A stretch of 64,000 nt of DNA from Prunus persica. Its lineage: Eukaryota > Streptophyta > Magnoliopsida > Rosales > Rosaceae. Where the stretch lies: positions 8,184,216-8,248,215 of the forward strand of contig NC_034013.1 in the NCBI RefSeq assembly GCF_000346465.2, read 5' to 3'. The stretch's first letter is position 1, and every line of letters begins with the position of its first letter. The position numbers were made by a program, and so were the translations under genes. Shown here piece after piece: positions 59,115 through 64,000 of this stretch. Below the pieces are notes generated by a model. The model ran no database searches, was not told the DNA's origin, and saw only the letters and a list, made by a program, of their open reading frames with translations.

Positions 59115-59240
59115 GTCAACGAGGGTTGGTTTAGTTGGTATGGTCTATGCACTGTGTGTAGCCTCATCAGTGTTAGAGTCCTACTGTCAGTAGTCCTCGT
59201 TGGTGCGTGATCTGTAATTTCCTATATAAATTCATATTGG
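59115..59240 (+). repeat. Possible tRNA-derived SINE head
   Basis: The phrase gggttggtttagttggtatgg resembles a Pol III A box region, and gtgttagagtcct about 40 bases later resembles a B box (GTTCGAATCC). The spacing fits a tRNA-like promoter. No cloverleaf can be drawn, so it is not a functional tRNA; a SINE fragment is the most economical reading. Confidence 0.3.
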
Positions 59241-60460
59241 TGGTAACTAGCAATTGAGTACTACGCATAAGTCCTTCCGGCTAAAGGTTGTGGCAGTGGC
59301 GGAATTATTAAGGCGCAAAGAGGTGCATAAGTTTTTATTTCTAGGCGTTGCTGCGTGCTCTCTCTCTCTCTTTTTTTAACTTGGCCAAAATGAATTCGTT
59401 TTGGACCAGGCTTTTTAAAACATGCGCTGCCTTTTAAAAATAAATAATAATAAAAAAATCCTGGCCAAAACAACATCGTTTTGGACCAAGCTTAAAAAAA
59501 GAAAAAAAGAAAAAAAGAAACCTGCTGGCATTTCATGGGTTTAGGGCCTCCATAATTCCTTATTTAAATGAGATTGTGAGCTCTCTTTATTTAATTAGGC
59601 TTGCACAATTCCTTATTTAAGTGGGATTGTGAATTCTCTTTATAAAGGACCAATTTAAAATCACCTAAATCTTGCGTTTTTTTTCCTTCTTAGGTACGCC
59701 AATCCAAAGTAAGTCGGATGCATATTTTTTTCTTCTTGAGCAAACACTAATTTTGTTATTCATTCTTTTTTATTTTTGAGCTTTTTAATATTTCAAAATT
59801 GCACATCTACTGAAAAATTATTGAGTCAATCAGTAGAGAGTTTTCACGTCGGTACGTGTTTAGTGAAATTAAAATGCAGTGAATCATGAGGTGGGTCTTG
59901 ACGCATTGAATTTCAATCTTGACCACAAGTCCTTTTCTCTCGCGTTGAATTTACTTTGGAAAAAACGTCCGGATGATGAGTTCATACATTGCTTAATGGT
60001 CTGTCCTAAGATGAAGAAATTGTCTTGTACAACAAGTTAAACCTCCCAAAAACAAAACCCCTCGTTGCTAGAAACTGATTTCCCAAGACTGATCAACAAC
60101 ATAGATGAATGAAAAATCACCTAATTTGGTCAACGAAAAGAGTACTAAGCAAAACTGATCAACTAACTTGATCTACAAATTGAATTTGCACATTTTTAAA
60201 ACATATATTTTCTTAATTTCCCCAAATAAAGAAACAAAACCTTTATCAACAGAAAACAGACCTAGTGGTTTACCCATCATTGGCTCTTGAAAGTCAGAAT
60301 CTCCAACTAAATTGCAAACACGGCAGAATCTTCTTTACTTATCTCCCCATCATCATTTGAATTTCTAGTGCTCTTCTCCCATCGATACTACCTACAAACT
60401 TTCGATGATTCTTATTCAGATTATTAAAATTATTCATCAGCTGTTTTTTTTAATTTTATT

Positions 60461-60467
60461 TATAAAG
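60461..60467 (+). promoter_or_regulatory. TATA box of the matrix metalloproteinase gene
   Basis: TATAAAG at 60461, 134 bases upstream of the start codon, with an AT-rich left flank (taattttattta). It predicts a leader of about 100 bases. Confidence 0.5.
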
Positions 60468-60594
60468 TTCATTTCTTAATCCTTTTCCCCCATGCCAATC
60501 AATCACTGAAGCCTATGTTCTTTTTCCCCCTTGCTGCAATCCCAAGGCTCAAATCCCAAAATAACTAATTACACACAACCCACAAAATCAAATC

Positions 60595-61674
60595 ATGTTT
60601 CCGTCTTTGAGCTGCGACTCTTTCTTCTTCTCGTTGTGCCTCTGTATTCTCTGTTTTTCCCGCCCTTGCTTTCCCGCCAGAATCTTACCCAACTCAGTAA
60701 CTGTCTTAACCGCCGCCTCCGACGTCCACAACGCCACGTGGCGCGACTTCGAGAGGTTCCTGGATGCCGGGAGAGGGAGCCAGGTCAGCGGCATGTCGGA
60801 GCTCAAGAACTACTTCCACCGGTTTGGCTACTTGCCCAATTCCAACTTCACTGATATCTTCGACACCGATTTCGAATCGGCCCTGACGCTCTATCAGTCC
60901 AAGCTGAGCCTGCCAGTTACGGGAAGGCTCGACTCAGACACTATCTCGGCCATCATTTCACCGAGATGTGGCGTTAGCGACGCGTCGCAGCAGACTGCTC
61001 TTCATGCGACCCGTCGCTTTGCCTTCTTCAATGGAAAGCCCAGGTGGGTCCGCCGCAACCCGGTGACGCTCTCTTATGCTCTCTCCCCCAACAATATGAT
61101 CAGCTACTTGAGCTCCTCGGACGTCCAAGACATCTTTCGCCGTTCTTTTTCTCGGTGGTCGGCGGTGATCCCCGTGAACTTCACTGAGGCGGAGACCTAC
61201 GAGTCAGCAGATATAAAAATCGGGTTCTACCGGGGCGACCACGGTGATGGGGAGCCGTTCGACGGGGTGCTGGGGGTGCTAGCGCACGCTTTCTCCCCAG
61301 AGAACGGGAGGTTCCACCTGGACGCTGCGGAATCCTGGGCCGTTGATTTCAAAAAGGACAAGTCGAAGGCGGCCGTTGATCTGGAGTCGGTCGCGACCCA
61401 TGAGATCGGGCATGTACTTGGGCTGGCTCACTCCTCGGTCAAGGGGGCTGTGATGTACCCGAGTTTGACTCCGAGGACCAAGAAGGTGGACCTCAGGATT
61501 GATGACGTGGAAGGCGTCCAAGCTTTGTATGGGTCAAACCCTAATTTCAAGATTAGCTCCTTGCAGAGTGAAAATTCTTACAACCATGCAGTTGCTTTGG
61601 ACACCAGATCATCTTTTAAGTGGGCAATTTCTTTAACACTTCTCATCACTTTGATGTTGCGTTTGGCCACATGA
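60595..61674 (+). CDS. Plant matrix metalloproteinase (matrixin, M10A)
   Basis: The intronless frame encodes 359 aa, the usual length of plant MMPs. Residues 1-28 form a signal peptide. The propeptide has a peptidoglycan-binding-like domain (about 45-118, MSELKNYFHRFGYLP, FESALTLYQSKLSLPVTGRLD) and the cysteine switch PRCGVSD (123-129, Cys125), which holds the enzyme latent by binding the zinc. The catalytic domain (about 145-315) has DGVLGVLAHAF with structural metal ligands, the zinc motif HEIGHVLGLAHS (269-280, catalytic Glu270) and the Met-turn VMYP (Met287). The C-terminal 15 residues are hydrophobic (WAISLTLLITLMLRLAT) after a polar spacer, as in GPI-anchored plant MMPs. It should act at the cell surface in matrix remodelling. 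GC content is clearly higher than in the flanking DNA. Confidence 0.95.
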   Translation: MFPSLSCDSFFFSLCLCILCFSRPCFPARILPNSVTVLTAASDVHNATWRDFERFLDAGRGSQVSGMSELKNYFHRFGYLPNSNFTDIFDTDFESALTLYQSKLSLPVTGRLDSDTISAIISPRCGVSDASQQTALHATRRFAFFNGKPRWVRRNPVTLSYALSPNNMISYLSSSDVQDIFRRSFSRWSAVIPVNFTEAETYESADIKIGFYRGDHGDGEPFDGVLGVLAHAFSPENGRFHLDAAESWAVDFKKDKSKAAVDLESVATHEIGHVLGLAHSSVKGAVMYPSLTPRTKKVDLRIDDVEGVQALYGSNPNFKISSLQSENSYNHAVALDTRSSFKWAISLTLLITLMLRLAT

Positions 61675-63518
61675 AATGGTAGCTAGCTAGCCTCCATTTT
61701 TTTTTTCTTTTAAATTGGTTTAATTTATTTATTTTTATACTTGTAATTTTTTTTTAAAATTGAAATTGTAGAAACAACAATACTCAAAGAAAGTAAAAGA
61801 ATTCTTTTTATATCATCTTCATGTGTTTTTGATACAAACGATATTATAAAAGGGAGAGATTCGAACACAGAACCTTTAATACATAGCTATACGTGAACTA
61901 CAAGCGTTCCATTATCGTCATGTGTTTGATTTGGGAATATGGTGACATGGATTATATTGGGATCAGAAACTGTAAAAACTTTTTTATGGACTTTATGTTT
62001 GTGTCTATAAAAGAAGACAGAAGGGAAAGAAAAAAAAGCCATAAAGGGAGAACAAAAAGAAAAAGGTTAAGTATGAAAGTGGTCAAAATGGAGAATGAGA
62101 GGTCAATGGTCGTGTCTCTTAAGCTGTGGATTAATTAATCCTAGTGGGAATGTTATGTTGTGATGAGATGGAAAAGTCCTACCTACCCAATTTGAATTCG
62201 GATTTGCAACTTCATGGGAATTGCAAAGAATATATGCTTAACCTGAGATTTCGGGGGAAACGAAGGTATCACTTACAGCCCAAGAGATAAATTGTACCAG
62301 TCTCTCACAGAAGTCTCACAGAAGTCAGAAGGCACATCTTAACGTGCATGGGAGGAATTATAAGCTTGCTGCAATGCAAAGGGAAAAGTAACTTGAAACA
62401 GACCATCTTGGCTTTATTAAGATGACTTTCAGAAATATGACAAATTAAGAAAGATATGCCTTGATATCGAGTGCAGATATAAATAAATTTAACCACTCGA
62501 GTTATAAATTATTTTCAATTAATTTAAAATTTAATAAGAAAGATTCCGTGAAAAGAAGGGAAGGAAAAGAAAAGAATTGACCCCCTCAACCCCAAATGCC
62601 CCCTATAAAATTACAAAACAAGTGATGTATTCGTTTGCCATGGTTCACACATCCAGTCAAACTTGATATGGTTTGGAATATGAGAGTGCCATTAATTAGG
62701 ACCAGAAATCATGCGGTAGACTGACTTTTCATCTTCTAGGAAGATGGGGGTAGGCTTATTACATATAACAGTAGTTTTCGTTCCCATTAAAATTGAGTTG
62801 TACACCATCTATATATATATTATATAGCAAAGCAAGTTGACATATCACGACTTGGAAAGGCCATTATTTGATCTTCTTTTGGGCGAGTGGAAGAGGAACC
62901 ATTTGAAAGTAGATTTATGCAGTGGAGTGAGCTTTTAGTTAACAAGCATGCAAAACCAAAACCAACCACACCAAAAATGTATGAGCATTTTTTTATTTTA
63001 TTTATAATACAAGTTGGAAATATGATCCCAAAAACGAAGTATATGATAAGATTGTATTTTGGGGAGATTTTCAAAGTGTAAACATCTGTACTGTGTAAAT
63101 GTGATTATTTGAAAGATCACGCAACGTTTGGAAGAGACTTACAGTTCGAATTTTTTATGCTACTAAGATCTACCTCATTGGAAAATAGCCTTAATTTGCA
63201 GACCGTAAGTTTCAAGTTTGAATTCCCATGACATCTTAGTTGTATACGTGTGTAAGAAATCCATATTCCCTGTTGTTTAGTACTCAAAAGAAGTTCGAAT
63301 TTTTGATTAAAAAGAGAGCATTAGTCAATCCTTAGGCCAACTAAAACAAAAAGATCAAGGCCCAAAAGATCTGTACCCAAGCCCAAAACCAATAACAACA
63401 AGCAGCACATCTATTCACCGAGCTCATGCTGCTAAAACCCTAAACCCTTTTGAAAACCATTACTCAGATCAGATCTCATTTGCTCGTTTAATCATTCCTC
63501 CACCCTCAAACCCCTGTA
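61675..63518. other. Intergenic between the metalloproteinase and NFD6-like genes
   Basis: No gene is recognised. A block near 61843-61905 (ggagagattcgaacacagaacc on the plus strand) resembles an inverted Pol III B box and may be a SINE scrap; a similar phrase (caagtttgaattccc) occurs near 63213. The last about 150 bases before 63519 form the promoter and leader of the NFD6-like gene. Confidence 0.45.
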
Positions 63519-63926
63519 ATGGCTTCAGCCTGCAGGCAGTTCGCCAACAGAGCATCCCTATCGTCCGTCCGATCCGCCATCAGATCCAACGCCCCAAAAT
63601 CTCCCACCTCACGCTTCCCTCTCCCGACATCCACTCCCTCAACTCCTCTTCGCCGTTCCTCACTCTCAAGGTCTGTGTTTTTCAGGGGTTCATATTCATA
63701 TTTATTTATTTAATTCTTAATTGTGATTTTTAACTTCTGGGTTTGGATTGTTGCTGTGCGTTTTATTTGGTGCAGGCCTCCGGGTGCACTGGGATGCGTG
63801 CAATCTCTACTGCCACTCCACAGCGCGGTGGCGGCGGCGAGAATGACGTCGTCTCTGAGCATCACATCGAGGAGTTGCCGTGCGCTCTCACAGGGTACTC
63901 TCTGCCGCACCTCTCCCGGCCTCTAA
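63519..63926 (+). CDS. NFD6: NUCLEAR FUSION DEFECTIVE 6-like protein, organelle-targeted
   Basis: Two exons (63519-63670 and 63776-63926) encode 100 aa: MASACRQFANRASLSSVRSA at the start and SCRALSQGTLCRTSPGL at the end. The first 50 residues are rich in Ser, Arg and Ala and lack acids, as in mitochondrial or chloroplast transit peptides. The conserved core after the intron is LGCVQSLLPLHSAVAAARMTSSLSI, which matches the NFD6 family (C/V-x-SLLP-x-H-x-A-x-A-x-x-x-TS). Arabidopsis NFD6 is needed for polar nuclear fusion in the embryo sac and is organelle-located; its biochemical role is unknown. Reading through the GT at 63897 gives the family's usual C-terminus. An alternative splice after ALSQ (CAG followed by GTACTC) would extend the protein beyond the window, as other family members do. 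Confidence 0.88.
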
Positions 63927-64000
63927 TAAAAAAAATTTGCTTTCTTTTCTAACTGTGAGTCACTTTTGCTACTTCCACCATTGTAATAATTTGTAGTTCT

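Larger units (their letters stand above)
53188..60460. other. 7.3-kb gene-poor intergenic region
   Basis: I see no intact gene on either strand. Open frames are short and unlike any family I know. The region contains a possible LINE or retrocopy tail near 53650-54230, a G-box palindrome at 56411-56430, and a tRNA-like block near 59115. Poly-A and poly-T runs occur near 57271, 57541 and 58247. Confidence 0.5.

Noticed and set aside
59117..59230. Functional tRNA gene
   Set aside because: Box-like motifs are present but no acceptor stem or anticodon arm can be paired; treated as a SINE-like remnant only.

Overview
This is a nuclear plant DNA window. The genes have many GT-AG introns and AT-rich intergenic DNA, and every recognisable product belongs to a plant family: a MIP1-zipper/DUF547 protein, a RING-H2 ligase, a G2484-1-like agenet protein, a plant O-fucosyltransferase, a plant matrixin and NFD6. 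The transposon families look like those of eudicot trees, and Rosaceae is a plausible guess, but the species cannot be fixed from the sequence alone.

Genes, left to right. A secreted glycine-rich protein lies on the minus strand (6170-6646). An 11-exon DUF547/leucine-zipper gene lies on the plus strand (7750-13683) and converges on an intronless RING-H2 E3 ligase on the minus strand (14236-14955). A very large agenet/Tudor-like chromatin protein lies on the plus strand (noncoding leader from about 25.4 kb, CDS 28026-39351, 15 coding exons, 2318 aa) and fits Arabidopsis G2484-1. A 9-exon O-fucosyltransferase-family gene lies on the minus strand (46628-51733). An intronless, probably GPI-anchored matrix metalloproteinase lies on the plus strand (60595-61674). 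A two-exon NFD6-like organellar protein (63519-63926) is complete at the right edge. All exon chains given here keep frame at every junction. The genes look like independent neighbours, not a pathway cluster.

The rest is mostly transposon debris. Bases 1-5 kb hold the 3' end and LTR of a Ty1-copia element followed by four TIR elements in a row. Three non-autonomous Mutator-like elements carry perfect 9-bp target duplications (3682-4628, 15420-16273, 23152-24952). Bases 17.65-21.74 kb hold a PIF/Harbinger element with convergent Myb-like and transposase genes; both are broken by G-to-A or C-to-T type changes, and two of the three catalytic acidic residues are gone. Bases 40.2-45.3 kb hold an hAT-like TIR element split by a 3.9-kb non-autonomous Helitron, which itself carries a frameshifted exon of an S-domain receptor-like kinase. 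Bases 52640-53179 hold an hAT-type element packed with CCGGTTCGG-like motifs and flanked by a perfect 8-bp duplication. Hairpin MITEs lie near 4.7, 22.5, 45.6 and 45.8 kb.

I found no clearly new molecular system. The most distinctive observations are the nested Helitron with its captured kinase exon, the transition-driven death of the Harbinger element together with its intact subterminal repeats, and the uORFs and internal repeat of the agenet gene. All assignments come from reading the sequence; no database search was run.
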